Below, in pieces: positions 24,185-36,620 of a DNA stretch of 64,000 nucleotides. Within the stretch, counting starts at the first letter, position 1. Every line of letters begins with the position of its first letter. Source of the stretch: Prunus persica (Eukaryota; Streptophyta; Magnoliopsida; Rosales; Rosaceae); the NCBI RefSeq assembly GCF_000346465.2, contig NC_034013.1, positions 14,266,486-14,330,485 of the forward strand. The letters run 5' to 3'. A program made the position numbers and the translations under genes. Under the pieces are notes generated by a model that was not told the DNA's origin, searched no databases, and saw only the letters and a program-made list of their open reading frames with translations.

Positions 24185-25539
24185 ATGCATGCACGCATTC
24201 TTTTGAAGTTGCAGAAGAATTAATATCCACCAGATGTCGTCTTCCACAATTATTGAAGCTTGCAATTAAGCCTGCGCCAGAGATTTGGTGTAATAGTGAA
24301 ACTGCTACAAATTGACAATAAGTATCGGGTCCACCAGGATGTCTTCTTCCACCAACCTACTATACGACATGGCAAAAAAATTTCTGGATGTGTTGGGAAA
24401 GATTCTGACATTGCCCCCTTTTGATGGTCCAAGATTTTCCCATTTTGGATGAAAAATTTTCAACCCATTTTGGATAACAAAGACATGCTGGTTTTCAGTT
24501 CCAGTTTTGTCGTAATTAATTGCATGCACACAACTACTCGCCGCAGTTGCCGCTTTTATCTTCTTCACCTTACTATTGCACCATTGAGAAATTATAGAAC
24601 ATTACAGTAGAATGGTCATTTCAAAAGTTTCTTCTCTTTATGTATTTACTAGTGACAAACCGTTCTCGGCCATTCCAAATCCGATCGACCACATCACAAT
24701 TTGAGGCACAACCTCATGGACCCGATGTATATGTAGACGTAATATCCACCACCAACTTAAGAACCAAGCCTACTCTTCTTTGATCAAAATCTGCTGCAAA
24801 TCTATAATTTGCCATTGATCTTAGATTTTTCAGTTATAGGTAATGTCGATAAAAGTAATGATAATTGCTATATTTACAGATTTCTGGAAAATAAACATAG
24901 AATTTAAATTCGAAACAAGGGAAGATGTTGCCGTGGTATCAAGGGCAGAGGGAGAGGTGTAGGATCGCTTTCCAGGTAGTCTTGAGTGAGCTCAGAGTCT
25001 GAGCCATGCATGCCATGCCATGCCATGCTTTTAAACTCAAATAAACACGTTTTTTGCCTGCTACCGCAAAAACTGGTCCATGAGGTTGTGGACCAAAGTC
25101 TGATGTGGTCCGGCTTTGAATTGGCCGACGACGGTTGTTACGTGAAGACAAAATCTAACTTCTTCATGCTTCTTACCAAAATAAGATAGACAAGCCATGC
25201 ATGAAGACAAGCTGATTTATTTCCCTTCTATTTTGGTCCAGGCCTAATCACATTGACTGCCTATGTGAAAAATTAAAATGAAAGCATATGTGAAGGATTA
25301 TTGTCACCCAGCTGATTTAAAACCTACACGATCTAAGGACTCAACCATCATGATGCAAATTTTCTACCATTCATTCACATATGCAGTATAAATACATAGA
25401 AAATAGAAATACTCTACTTGTTGAATCATCATGATCCATTAAATGTACCAATCAATGGATCATGATGACCCAACAATGAATGTATCATAACTGAACCCGT
25501 CATAACGATGAATTAAGGTGTCATTATATTGTAAGCTTT
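23078..25539. repeat. Intergenic, segment A of a dispersed duplication, with a (GA)n tract
   Basis: 23620-23826 repeats at 31725-31932; 23830-23990 repeats at 37145-37310; and 23990-24470 repeats at 38600-39120. A third, poorer copy of the CCGTTCTCGGCC...CCAAATCCG stretch lies at 24655-24760. A (GA)n microsatellite occupies 24145-24182. GCCAT tandem pentamers are at 25010-25028. No gene is seen; the open frames are short and unsupported. Confidence 0.7.
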
Positions 25540-26385
25540 TGGAATAGTGGGACAGAGAGAAAAAAGTAAAATAATAAATAAAATGGTGACCATGAAAAAT
25601 TGTTTTGTGGGATAAAGGAATATATCGTGAAGAAGCAACAATTGAAAATAGAGTGCAAGTCAGCCCTTGAAGTTGTGTTGTGTGCAAGCAATTAAGCATA
25701 TACTTGTGAAGCAGCAATGACATAAATTAGAGCACTTCCAGCGGCGAGGGGAAGCTCGGCAGGAGAGGGCTTAGGCCCGCGTGATGGCTTCAGCGCCCAA
25801 GGCCAAGCTTGGGCAAGGTGTGGGGCCCACCAACCTGGGCAAGCCCATAGGCAAATTCAACATGTGCTGCTGCTTGGGCAAGTGACGTAATGATGACATC
25901 AGTAGTCAGTTAAAATAATAATAATAATAAAATTTAAAAAGAAAAAAATACCAAAAAATTCAGAATTTTTTATTTATAAATATCAAACCATAGTCTTTAC
26001 TTGCAACGCCAAAACCCTATCAAAATTAATCTTTTATGCATAAAAAATAAAAATAATTTAAAGTGAATAATAATTGCCATTTGTCATGGCAATGAGTGGA
26101 AATACACTTTGCCTTTTGCAAGGGTTAGCATTATTCATGTGAATAGTAATAGACCTTACCTCCCCTTGCTCTTTGCCATGGCAAATGAATGAAAGTGCTC
26201 TTAAGTGCTGCAACAACATGCGGGGTAGATTTCATTTCAACCAATTCACAAATAATTTGTGTCAAAACTTAAAACTAGTAACTGAACTTAAATGGTTTGT
26301 TTGAGAATCTTGGACGACCAAAACAAGCTTACACGATTTTGAACAAAAACAATTAAGCTCATTTCCTGTTGCCCCATGTTGCAAG
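25540..26385 (+). pseudogene. AFC2-like kinase relic (exons 3 and 5), interrupted by a MITE
   Basis: 25545-25660 resembles kinase exon 3 (TTTTGGAATAGTGGGACAGA, then TATATCGTGAAGAAGCAACA). A second partial exon-3 end lies at about 25705-25729 and continues after the MITE at 26201 (AAGTGCTGCAACAACATG). 26240-26375 resembles the end of intron 4 and exon 5 (GTTTGAGAATCTTGGACGAC, then AAACAATTAAGCTCATTTCC). Frameshifts and losses make it non-functional. Confidence 0.75.
25730..26200. mobile_element. Tourist/PIF-Harbinger-type MITE (471 bp), TSD TTA
   Basis: It starts GAGCACTTCCAGC and ends GAAAGTGCTC, which are inverted repeats. TTA is present at both flanks (25727-25729 and 26201-26203). Removing it rejoins kinase exon-3 sequence. 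It has no transposase. Confidence 0.85.
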
Positions 26386-26784
26386 TTTCTTTTTGGGTCA
26401 CACTCTGCCCCTCACCGTCAAATTTGTCAAAACATGTGTTAAATATGTTGACATGATGTGAAAGGGACCCATTGTTCTGCTAAAATACATTTCACTTAAT
26501 CACCATGTGTGCAAGAATAATAATAAAATTATTTAACCATTAAAAAATAAGATTGATTAAAAAAAAAAAAAACTCCAATTTCCCATTTAGTAAAATATTG
26601 AAGGTAATCTAACTTGACACGATTCTATGCCTTTACTCTTTATATATTAGTATAAGCAATGGTCACACACACTAGTTGCACAGTGTTATGGGTGTTTAAA
26701 CTTGGAACCCCTCGTCTACAAGTTAAGATCATTTTTCATTAAGATACAAAAGTAGTATAAAAAAATGTATTGCATGTGACAAAA
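26386..26784. other. Intergenic, empty-site copy of the 40-43 kb region
   Basis: 26455-26580 matches 40005-40128, and 26571-26784 matches 43127-43330. Here the two flanks are joined without the 3-kb element that separates them at 40129-43126. Confidence 0.75.
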
Positions 26785-27340
26785 CTCTATGGACTTTTTT
26801 TTCGTTAACATTACAACCTAGTTGTGGGCTTTAATTATTAGTCTCATCCAGAGCAAAATGGGTGAAGGTACCTTGCACAGGTTTTGGAATGCCGGGACAC
26901 AGAAAAAAGGGAAATAGTTGCCATAAAAATTGTCCGGGGGCGGGCCGTGGCCGGGGCCGGGTGGGGTGGTGTATTGTAAGTATGAGATTAATTTGTGATG
27001 GATTGATTTTCTCAAGAAAAACAATTACCGCTCATTTCCCATTGACCTTGTCCTTGAGATTGGCCGACAACTGTTGGAATTTGTAGCATGTGTGTAGTAA
27101 AACCTAAGCTAGTCTCTTTCAATCACCCTAAAAGCACTCACTATGGCCGGGGTGATATCTTTTTTAATTTTTTGCTTGTAAATGGTGATAATTATAAGTT
27201 AAATTGGTTTTGTTTTTCTTTGTCAGAGCTGTTCAGAGGGTGCAGCCTCGCGAGAGAGTATCAGACCTGTTCAGAAACTTGCTCGTCTTCAGGTTTGTGT
27301 TAAATACCTGAATGAATCAAACAGTTCTGTGTGAGTAATA
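26785..27340 (+). pseudogene. AFC2-like kinase relic (parts of exons 3, 4, 5 and 10)
   Basis: Fragments follow the order of the intact kinase gene: intron 2 and exon 3 (26785-26940), the end of exon 4 and part of intron 4 (26972-27008), exon 5 and its intron (27010-27120), then exon 10 (27225-27300) and 3' flank. Exons 6-9 and 11 are missing. A GC-rich filler (GGGGGCGGGCCGTGGCCGGG) joins the exon-3 and exon-4 pieces. It lies upstream of CYP71AN copy B just as the intact kinase lies next to copy A. Confidence 0.85.
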
Positions 27341-28110
27341 ATTCTGCAAGCTCTGCTATATGTACACATGGTTCTTCCATACACAACTGATACCAAATTA
27401 TTTTCAAAGTATCAGTCAGGCCATTATACCAATCAATTGGGTCTTTAGTTGGTACTCGTTTATCTCTCCTTTCATTTCACCATATCCATTTTATCTTGAG
27501 ATCTTCAGGAGAAACTACAATTAAATGCTTTTTCAAATAGCCAAATAAGAGAAACAAAAATCTGATTTTCCATGCATGAGGACAAGCTGAGAAGGCAAAT
27601 CTCTGGTTTATTTTAGGCTAAAACTTAGACAAATTCAATGTCGAGTGCTTCCGTGTCAAAACTATCATCATTAGTTGCCTAACTTGCCTGACTTTGCAGA
27701 GAAAAGGGAAGACTAGACACTCTTGATGGCGTACCAACATGTCAAGGACGAACCTGAAGCAAACACATTGTATCTAGATACATGCGGCAACAATCATGTG
27801 TGGTAGTAAGTCATCTTTTCATACTACTTTATGTTTTATAGTGACAACTCTTCAGTGAAATAATCCATTTTATGTTGAGATGTTCACAAGAAACTACAAT
27901 TAAATGCATTTTCAAATAGCCAAAGATGATTACAACATCTCAGAGATATATCACTCTGTAATTATTATTATTATTATTATAAATATTTATGTTGCTGCAG
28001 GCATTGCAGATACAACTTCTTGCTCAACAGAAAACAAACAAAAAAAAAACTAGATTTAGAGCATAAATAAAATAAAGAGGCCATGAAAATTCTGGATGAT
28101 GATGGAGGGA
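27341..28110. other. Intergenic, duplicated kinase/P450 junction
   Basis: 27341-27730 repeats 20880-21290. 27865-27925 repeats 27480-27545 locally (AGAAACTACAATTAAATGC). An ATT microsatellite lies at about 27960-27982. Confidence 0.65.
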
Positions 28111-29761
28111 TTAAGGGGAGTATGGTGTTGGAATAAGATACAGAGGAGTTTTCTTATAGACTGTGAGACCGTAAACTTCGGACATGTCCAAGGTCTCAGC
28201 CAATTTACTGCCACCACTAGGCAACTTCCAGTCGAACCAAAACAGGATGTTGGCAAGCACATATTCAGCTGAAGCAACCCCAAAGGCGAGTCCAGGACAC
28301 ACCCTTCTCCCAGCGCCAAATGGGATCAGCTCAAACTCCTGACCTATGAAACCAATGGAATTCTCCTCGAACCTCTCTGGCATAAACTCATCTGGCTTAT
28401 CCCATACTTTGGGGTCTCTTTGTATAGCGTATGCATTCACAAACACTTGTGTTTTCGCAGGTACATCGTAACCTCCCAATTTTACATCTGACATTGCTTC
28501 CCGAGGAAGTAAAAGAGGCGCTGGAGGGTGAAGTCTTAAATTTTCTTTGATCACACATGTCATGTATTTCATTTCCTTGATGTCACTCTCCTCTACATAT
28601 CCCCTTTTCCCCGCCACTCTTCTTACCTCTTCTTGGGCTTTCTTCATCACCCGTGGATTTTGCGAAAGCTCTGACATTAACCATATCGCTGCTGTCCAAC
28701 TAGTATCACTTCCACCCACAAACATGTCCTAAAATCATAAAATCAACAAGCCAAATCAATCTTCAGCCACATATATATTTATCAATGTGACTAAAGCTAG
28801 GGAGGGGGGATATACATACCTGCAGAATTGCTTTGACATTGGAGGTAGTGAGCTCAAAGTCGAGTGAGCCGTCCTTTTGAACGTCGAGGAGAATATCCAC
28901 AATATCCTTCTTACGAGGATTACCTTCTTTCTGTACTGCCTTATGTTCATCAATCAACTTATCGAAAAATTTATCAAATTCCAACCAAATTGATTTCAAA
29001 TGTGCAAGGTAGCCTCTAGCACGGTCAATCCATTTTAAAGAAGGGAAGAAATCTCCAAAGCTGAAACTCATCAGCTGAGTCATCAACTCCGTTGTGGTCT
29101 CTCCAAACCAATTGTCTTCTTTGTCATCAAACTTCTTTCCAAGAATGCACCTGCAGATGATGTTGTTGGAGGTTGACACCAGCAGCTCCCCAATATTAAT
29201 GGGAGCCCCGTTCGAGCTGGCGGAGGCTTTGCGAATCTTGCTGACCAACTCTGCAACTTCCTCCACCCTTGCGTACTGAAACTGGTGCACTCTTTTGAGG
29301 CTCAGAAGCTCAAGAACACAAATTCTGCGAACTTGTTTCCAGTACTCCCCGTATGGGGAAAAAGTAATATCATGGCCGTCGTAGAACAATATACTTGGAG
29401 CCGTGGTTTGAGGCCGGCTGCAGAATACAATGTCTTGGGTCTTCATCACGTCCTTGGCCATCTCTGCAGATGAAACAATCAGCGTTGGAACTTTGCCAAA
29501 GTGCAGAAGCATAACATCGCCATACTTCTTCGAGAGAACTCGAAGAGAGCGATGTGGGAATGATCCTAGCTGGTGAAGGTTCCCAATCCAAGGCAGCCTT
29601 GGTGGGGATGGTGGCAGTTTGAGTTTCTGGTTTTTCCCACTTGACGAGGATGATCTTGTAAGTGCAAACAAAATGAATATTGAAAGGAAGAGAAGAGGAA
29701 GCAGGAAAAGATTGCTATATAGGTGCTGCCACATTTGATTGAAAAATGAAAATACAGCCAT
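28111..29761 (-). CDS. Cytochrome P450, CYP71AN-like (copy B)
   Basis: Exon 1 is 29761-28820 and exon 2 is 28728-28111; the protein is 519 residues, the same length as copy A and nearly the same sequence. Landmarks are intact: PPSPPRLPWIGNLHQLG, SPYGEYWKQVRR, VGGSDTSW, KENLRLHPP, MPERF and FGAGRRVCPG. Differences from A are scattered (for example YGEYWKQ for YGEYWRQ, and MKKAQEEV for MKKVQEEV). A CTATAAATA box lies upstream at about 29817-29809. The duplicated upstream and downstream flanks show that it arose by block duplication with a kinase copy. Same presumed chemistry as the CYP71AN group; not proven. Confidence 0.92.
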
Positions 29762-30675
29762 TGCTTTAATTTTGGGTTGCCAGTTGAAATCTGAGGGCTT
29801 TCTTCTTCATATTTATAGAGAAGTTGTCCAGCCTGCGCCAGAGCTTGGTTGTAATTTTTTACTGAGAGCTAAGGACAGTAAGTTATTTCAATGTCAAGAT
29901 AAATGTTTGAGATATTTTCAAATCAACCTATTCAAGTGCTAATTTTCAACCACTCCAATTATTTGAGAACATGATTGAAATGAAGTCCTGTTGCACAAAG
30001 GGGAATATTTCTTGATCCGACAAACAACTTTATGTCAACAGCCTTCTTTTGTTGCATTCTCTGTCCCACCATTCCAATGGCAAAGGTAACTTTTCGCCCT
30101 CGTAGTTCATGTGGTTTTCAATTCTGATAATTTGATCTCTGTAGTTTCGGTTTCTGATATGACAAGAGGAGTCCACCTGCATGTAGCTCTCTTATCTTTC
30201 ATGCAAACACGGAAGTTTCTGATATGACACAACACACGGATAAAACGTGGAGGAAAAGCAGACAAATTCTCTACTTTTTTTACTAGAAATATAATTTTTA
30301 TTTGATATATTATATGTTTATTGTATATTCATTTAATATTCTTTTAAACAAAATTATTTAGATAACTTTGGGTTTCTTAAGATAATTGGAACATGTGAAA
30401 CTCTAATTCTTAGGATTTTGAGTTTTTCATTAGAATAATGGATATATGAATTGATATAATTTATTTATCTTGAATGATAAGTTTTTATTTAACTTGAACA
30501 TGTTAATTTTTAATTATTGAGTCTAGCACATAAGTGAATAATAATAATAATAATAATTTGTGATAGTTTGGAGGGGCCTAATTCTTTACTTTCGTCCTGG
30601 CCCTAAAAACTCAAGAACATCCCTGTTGAATTGCAATAGAATCAAACTATATGGGTTAAACTGATAAAATTAAAA
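29762..30675. other. Intergenic, duplicated promoter of copy B and AT-rich sequence
   Basis: 29770-30010 resembles 23092-23470 upstream of copy A. The rest is AT-rich with an (ATA)n tract at 30537-30557. No gene is seen. Confidence 0.55.
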
Positions 30676-31433
30676 GGAATTTCAGCCATTTTGCCCCCAA
30701 ACTATGACCCTAATTGAACTTAATCCTACCTAACTAAAAAGTCAACTAGTTTCGTACTTGAATTTATTAAAACAGCTAATTTACCCCCTACCGTTAAATT
30801 TTTCGAATTTCACCCACTTTTCTGTTCAAAAAGTCACTTGACTTACTATTTAATTTTTATTATTATTATTATTAAAAGCTAAAATATTTAAAAAATAGAA
30901 AGAAAAAAAGAGGAACCCAGCCACCCCCACGCACCATCCCCATCTCCCCTTGCTACCATCCCTACCCAACCCAGCCGCTTCCTTCTTCCTCCCCAAAACT
31001 CCATTTCAGAATATCAGTAGCAAGTGGGTTCATCGAATAGTAAAATAATCTTAGAAATTCCCAACAACCAAAAATGGCGAAGTCCTCTTCTTCTTTGCTC
31101 TTCAACCCCAAATTCATGAAAAACCTCACACTGCAAACAAAACCCAGATCATAAAAATCAAGAAAAAAAAACTAAACTAAACTAAAGAAATCAAATTCAT
31201 AGGGCAATAAATCAACTAAAGCAAGAAACTTTTCAAAACCGAATTGCTTACAGATCCAACGATGTCGATGTAGGCCTTGATTGCATTCTCAGGAGACCAA
31301 ATCAGCTTCATTTTCTTCCAACCCACTTGCTGCTGATATTAGGAAATAGAGTTTTGGGGAGGAAGAAGGGAAGAAGGGGGGTGGCTGGGGTTGGGTGGCG
31401 ATGGTGGCAAGGGGAAGAGCGTGGGGCCGTGGG

Positions 31434-31468
<35 letters not shown>

Positions 31469-31723
31469 TTATAAGCTTATATCTATTTTATTATGATTTG
31501 TTTCTTTTCATTTTATGTATTTAACTTTTATTTTATTTGAAAAGACAAATATACCCTTATCATTAACGAAGTACTGGATGAAATCATCTAAAATCTAACG
31601 GTATGTGTGAAATTGTCAATTTCAATTAATTCGGGTGCTAAATTATTATTATTATTTTTTTTTGGTTCAGGAGGTTAAGTTCGATTAGGGTCCTAGTTTC
31701 AGGGGTATTTTAGTAATTAACTC
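30676..31723. mobile_element. Mutator-like non-autonomous element (1,048 bp), 9-bp TSD
   Basis: Exact 9-bp duplications AAATTAAAA flank it (30667-30675 and 31724-31732). The ends are imperfect inverted repeats: CCCCCAAACTATGACCCTAA on the left, and the complement of the right end reads CCCCTGAAACTAGGACCCTAA. The related segment at 23613-23630 has the empty site (ACAAAATTAAAACTACAG). The inside is low complexity, with a poly-T/poly-A hairpin at about 31434-31467. Confidence 0.88.
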
Positions 31724-32097
31724 AAATTAAAACTACAGAGAATAAAGTGGAAAAACTGATAAACTACATAGGGACCAAAAGTGACATGATGCGGGTTTTG
31801 GTTACGCTAAGTTATCACACTCATTGAGACAATAATCATTGTCTGTGGAGTGATAAATTTGATGAGTTATGTGTTTAGTTTATGTTGGCTTTAATTCCAA
31901 CTGTGATGTTAGTAATGTTTCTTAGGAGTTAGTTGTGAGAGTGGCTGGGTTTGGGAGGTGGTTAAGGTTTGAGCGTGAAATTGGGGAATGTGACATTTTT
32001 TAATAAAAATTTTCACTTTTAGTTTAAAATTTTATAATCAATTACAATTTTTTAAGAGTTTTTCTATTTAAACCTCACACTTCTCTTTAGGGGTGGC

Positions 32098-32682
32098 ACG
32101 GTCCGGATTGGATCGGTTTCACCTCAAAACCACGGCCGAACCAATTACAATATGACGGTTTGGTTTGGATAAAATTTATAAAGGAAACCGAACCGAACCA
32201 AATCAAACCAATTTAAGACGGATTGGTTCGGTTTGGTTCGGCCGATTTGGGCCTAAGCCCAATTCCCTTTCGTTTTGCATTTTTTCAACATTGTTAGCCC
32301 AATTATAACTAAAAAATTCACAACTTGCTTCATACATAAATCATAATCTAGAGTACGAAACCATCCTAAAGCTCAAAATGTCATAAAACTTCATATTTCA
32401 CTAACTAATATAGCTCAATTCAAATATTCACATATAGTTATTAATTAATTAGAGTATTACACATGTAAAATAAAAATATAAATAAATAAATATACACATA
32501 AGCGGTCCGGTTTGGTTTAAGCCGGTTTACAAAAGCTCAAAATCAAACTAAACCAAAATATGTAAGGTTCGGTTTGATTTTTAAACCGTTTGGCTTTCTC
32601 TTGGTCAAAACCAAACCAAACCGGTAATTATGGTTTGGTTCGGCCGATTTCATCGGTTCAACCAGATTGATGCCCACGCCTA
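32098..32682. mobile_element. hAT-type MITE (585 bp) rich in CCGAACCAAA motifs
   Basis: It begins TAGGGGTGGCACGG and ends GATGCCCACGCCTA. The flanking 8-mers are CTTCTCTT (32090-32097) and TTTCTCTT (32683-32690), one mismatch apart. The interior has many copies of a GGTTTGGTTCGG-type motif in both orientations. There is no transposase. The same termini are found on the larger element at 40674-42418. Confidence 0.8.
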
Positions 32683-33807
32683 TTTCTCTTTGTTCACCTC
32701 ATCTTCTAAGTTCACCTCAATTTCTATTTCAAATTTTCAAATTTTCAAAAAAAACCCCACTATCTTCCCAAACTACCTCTAAATACACACCCAGCAAAAA
32801 ATAAATAAATAAATAACTCATCAACCTCACCCTCCACACTTCGCTATCTTGCCCCTCACCACTCTAAGTTCACCTCAACATCACATTACTTAAAAGAGAT
32901 AAAATACTTTTGTCAAATGTATAGCATCATTATTTTATTATTATAAATATTTTTATATTTTATATTTTTAAGGGAATAGACCACATTGACTAACATATAC
33001 AAATACAAGTACCAAATTGGCCAAATTGATAACACAATGACTAAATTGTCCGATGGGATAAAACACATAGACCATTTTAACATTTAAGCCTTAAAAAAAA
33101 AGTAATACAAATACAAAGAATAAATTTTTGAAAAATAGTTTAAATTTCTATATTTCAAGAAAATTAATAAGTAATTTCATGAAAAAATATACGGAAGATT
33201 CCATGTCACAAATACTCCAACAATTCATTCGTGTTTCTATTGCCATATCCTTTTGATAGAAAGGGATTGAGGATACAGGATTCGCATTTACTTTCATTTT
33301 GTAAAATCTGGACAATTCAACTAATCCAATGATTATGGGTATGCCACATCGACTGTAATAAATTTGTTGCCTTTTTTTTTAATTTAAAACTAACGCTGTT
33401 ATTCACTTTGACAGAAAAATAACATCACCCAGAAAGCATTGTGATTCAAGGCAATACTTAGAATTTTTGCTTCCAGCAAGAACATCAATCAATGGGTATT
33501 TATAAAAATGTTCATGTGTTTCTAGTAATGAAAAAAGCTTCATTGTCTACCATTTGCTTTGTTAGAAATAACGTCTCCCGAAGATCAAAAACCATTGCAA
33601 TCTTCTATCCAGTAAACTCACACAAAAAAGAAAGAAGACCAATATTGTACGTTTTCCATTACCCTTCCAGCCAAAAATGAACAACACCAACTAAGAATCC
33701 CAACCTCTGTACTCCTCCCAAAGTAGAAAATGACACAAATCTTTTTTATCAAACATGTGCGCCTTCAGCAGGGAACCCAAAAGCCCTCCGATTTTACTCC
33801 CTCCATG
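32683..33807. other. AT-rich intergenic sequence
   Basis: No recognisable gene or element boundary. The open frame at 33492-33680 has no recognisable product. Confidence 0.4.
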
Positions 33808-34167
33808 TAGGGACGGATCTAGAATTTTAAAATAGTGTATGTTAAATTTATCTTATGTATAAACCTATTGAAAACTCAACGATACAAGTAAATTTTATTG
33901 ATAACAAAAAATATACATATGGGGACATAATCCTCAAATAACACTTATATAAGTTGCACCCTTCGAGTCTTCACAGCATTAAAATCACTAATTAATAACT
34001 GTGGAATTTAGTTCTTTTTATTTATTTGTTGGTCAACCTAGTTCTAGTGGGATTAGTTAATAATATTTTATTTGAATGACTTAGGTTAGAGTATTAATTT
34101 AGTCTTTGAAAAAAAACAAGTTGCCTGGGCTTTAGCTCAAGTTAGCATGCTAGTGGGTACATCCCTG
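33808..34167. mobile_element. hAT-like short element (360 bp)
   Basis: It begins TAGGGACGGATC and ends GTACATCCCTG, partly inverted. The flanks CCTCCATG (33800-33807) and CCTCCACG (34168-34175) are an 8-bp duplication with one mismatch. No ORF. Confidence 0.6.
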
Positions 34168-35030
34168 CCTCCACGCCAAACCCTTATGATAACCCAGCAC
34201 CATCCCTATCCTCACCCTAGAAAGCCCAAGATCTCAAACAAGCTCATCATGAAGATATTCCATCATCAATCAGAATAGCAATCAATTGGGTATTTTCATT
34301 ATCAAGTTCGGCTGGTAACTAAAGCTTACTACAGAAAAAAAAAAAACAACAAAAATAAAAACAAAATTTTTTTTTAAAAAGAAAGATCAAAGGAAGAAGG
34401 AAGAGAGTGATAGGCGACTGGAGATGAAGATAAAGGGATTTTTTTTGTTTTTTTTTGTTTTTTTTCTATCAAAGTGACTAACAACATCAGTTTTAAAATA
34501 AAATAAAAAAAATTATGAAAGGCGGGTAAATACACGATCTCTAAATATAGAGGCTCGGGATTTGAGGATACACAGAGATTCCAGATCCAGGTCCTTAACC
34601 CATTTTGCAAGTTTGCAATCAGGTACATGGAATTATATGCATTTTCTTGACTAAGCTGTAGTCTACTTTTTGGCTGCTCAAATTGTAATTCCATTTCGGA
34701 GAAAGTGATTGTTGGTCCCCAAATGCATGGTTGGCGCGCTTCTTATTTTTGCATGAAACCTGACATGGCACAATTTCCACAGGTTACAATAGAAGAATCA
34801 GAAATTGCTTTATTTCGACCCCCAAAAAAAAAAAAAAGTGATCGCTTTACCACTTTTTTATGGTTGATATCGTATCATGATTATATTCTTCATTTCTCCT
34901 TGACACAGCCACAAAGTTTTCGTTAATACATTAGTCATGAATCATGATATGTTGTTACTATATTATGCGCAAATACTCAACACAAATGGGTTTTCAGTTT
35001 TTTTATTTTATTTTTATAATGGTAAGTGGA
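34168..35030. other. Intergenic, A/T homopolymer-rich
   Basis: Several A and T runs (34332-34380, 34440-34466). The minus-strand open frame at 34374-34694 is low complexity and not recognised. Confidence 0.4.
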
Positions 35031-36620
35031 ACATGTAGTAGGAAAAATAAATCAAATGCTAAATACCAAATGGTGTTCAAATCAAATGTTGTCCTACCCA
35101 AATGGGGTTATAATGGTGATACTAAAATTCACCTTGTTAATTGGGACACTGTTTGTCAGCCCAAGAGCTTTGGCGGTCTAGGCATAAAAAAGACCCATTG
35201 TATAAACCAGGTTTTGCTTGTCAAGATTGGTTGGAAAATTGTCCAAAATGAGCAGGGTCTTTGGTCTCAAGTTCTTAATGGAAATTATCTAAAAGATCAG
35301 AGTCTGCTTGCTGCCCCAAATCTCAAATTCCTTAATTGCTCTACTACTTGGAGAGGTATTGTATTCGGTTCTCAAATTGTCTATAAAGGGCTTAAATGGA
35401 GAGTTGGAAATGGTGACAATATCTTGTTTTGGAAAGATAATTGGGCAGGTTGTGGGCCTCTTGAGAACTTCACCACCATATCCCTTTCTGATGATTTGCT
35501 TGAGTGGATTGTGAGTGATTTCCTCACGGAGCAAAGTTGGAGCACTATATGGCTTCTTTTTTGTCTCCCCTTGGATGTGGTGTAGATAATTCATTATATT
35601 CATGCTGGTTTTAATTATAGTGATATAGATTCTTGTATACGGCAGCTTATAGTCCTTGGACCATATTTTTCGCAGGTGTAGTCATGCGGCTAGAATGTGG
35701 AATTCCATGGAATTCCTAATCAAATTGCTCACTCTTTCTTTACGGATTTGAAGGATTGACTTTTCATCAATATTAAGGCTAATTTCAGCTGCATGCAAGA
35801 TATCCTTTCACTAGTAAAAAAAGTGGCAACAATCATCATTATTTGGTAACATTTGTGGCAGTGACAGAAGGCATTAGTCACCTTTTTTGACTTTTTTGGT
35901 GAATAAAAAGGATTTGTCACATTTTTTTTTCTTTTTTTTAGTAATTAAAGCATTTAGTAACCCTCACAACAGTCACCAAATAATAGTAACTGTTGCCTTT
36001 TTTTTTTTTTTTTTTTTTTTTTGAATAGTGCTTGGCCCTCTCTGTTCTTAGCCTCCCTGTGGTTTTGTTGGAAATGACGATGTGAAAAAGTGTTCGACGA
36101 CAACTTTGCACCTCCTCATTGGCTCAACATTCCAATCATTCAATTTACTAGGGAGTGGCTGGTGGCTAACCGCTCCAAGAATACTAACGCTTCTAAACAA
36201 ATTCTCAAGTTACATTGCTCTCCTCCATGTGTTGACTATTTTAAAATAAATGTAGATGGCAGTTGTAGTGCTGGAGGCATCATAAGGGACTCTACGGGTG
36301 GATGGATTAAGGGATTTGTTACAAATTTGGGGTGTGGTAAAATTCTTGAAGTTGGATTATGGGGTGTTTTTAGGGGTCTACTCCTTACATGGAACGAAGG
36401 TATCCGAAGAATTAATGTGACTGTTACATTTCTCATATTTATGGAGAACAAAGCAATGATGCTGACCATATGGCACATATGGATCAACATTCCAATCTGG
36501 GTTATCATGTTCTTGATCTTCCCTCTCCTATTGTAAGCCTCTTGGGAAATGATTTTGTTAGGAAGACCACTGCTAGGCCTGTCCTAGTGTAGTTTTTTTT
36601 TTTTTTTTTTTTTTTTCTGG
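35031..36620 (+). pseudogene. Degenerate LINE (non-LTR) retrotransposon 3' part
   Basis: 35040-35585 encodes a segment typical of plant LINE ORF2 after the reverse transcriptase: WDTVCQPKSFGGLGIKKTH, then GLKWRVGNGDNILFWKDNW. 36160-36400 encodes a broken RNase H-like domain (DYFKINVDGSCSAGGIIRDS, then GWIKGFVTNLG). Frames are interrupted and a CACTA MITE splits the element. A long T run at 36593-36616 lies near its 3' end. Confidence 0.8.
35809..36030. mobile_element. CACTA-type fold-back MITE (about 222 bp) inside the LINE
   Basis: It begins CACTAGTAAAAAAAGTGGCA and ends GTTGCC(T)nGAATAGTG. The inner arms (CATTATTTGGTAAC and CACCAAATAATAG) are complementary. The flanking three bases (TTT and CTT) match only imperfectly. 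Confidence 0.6.
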
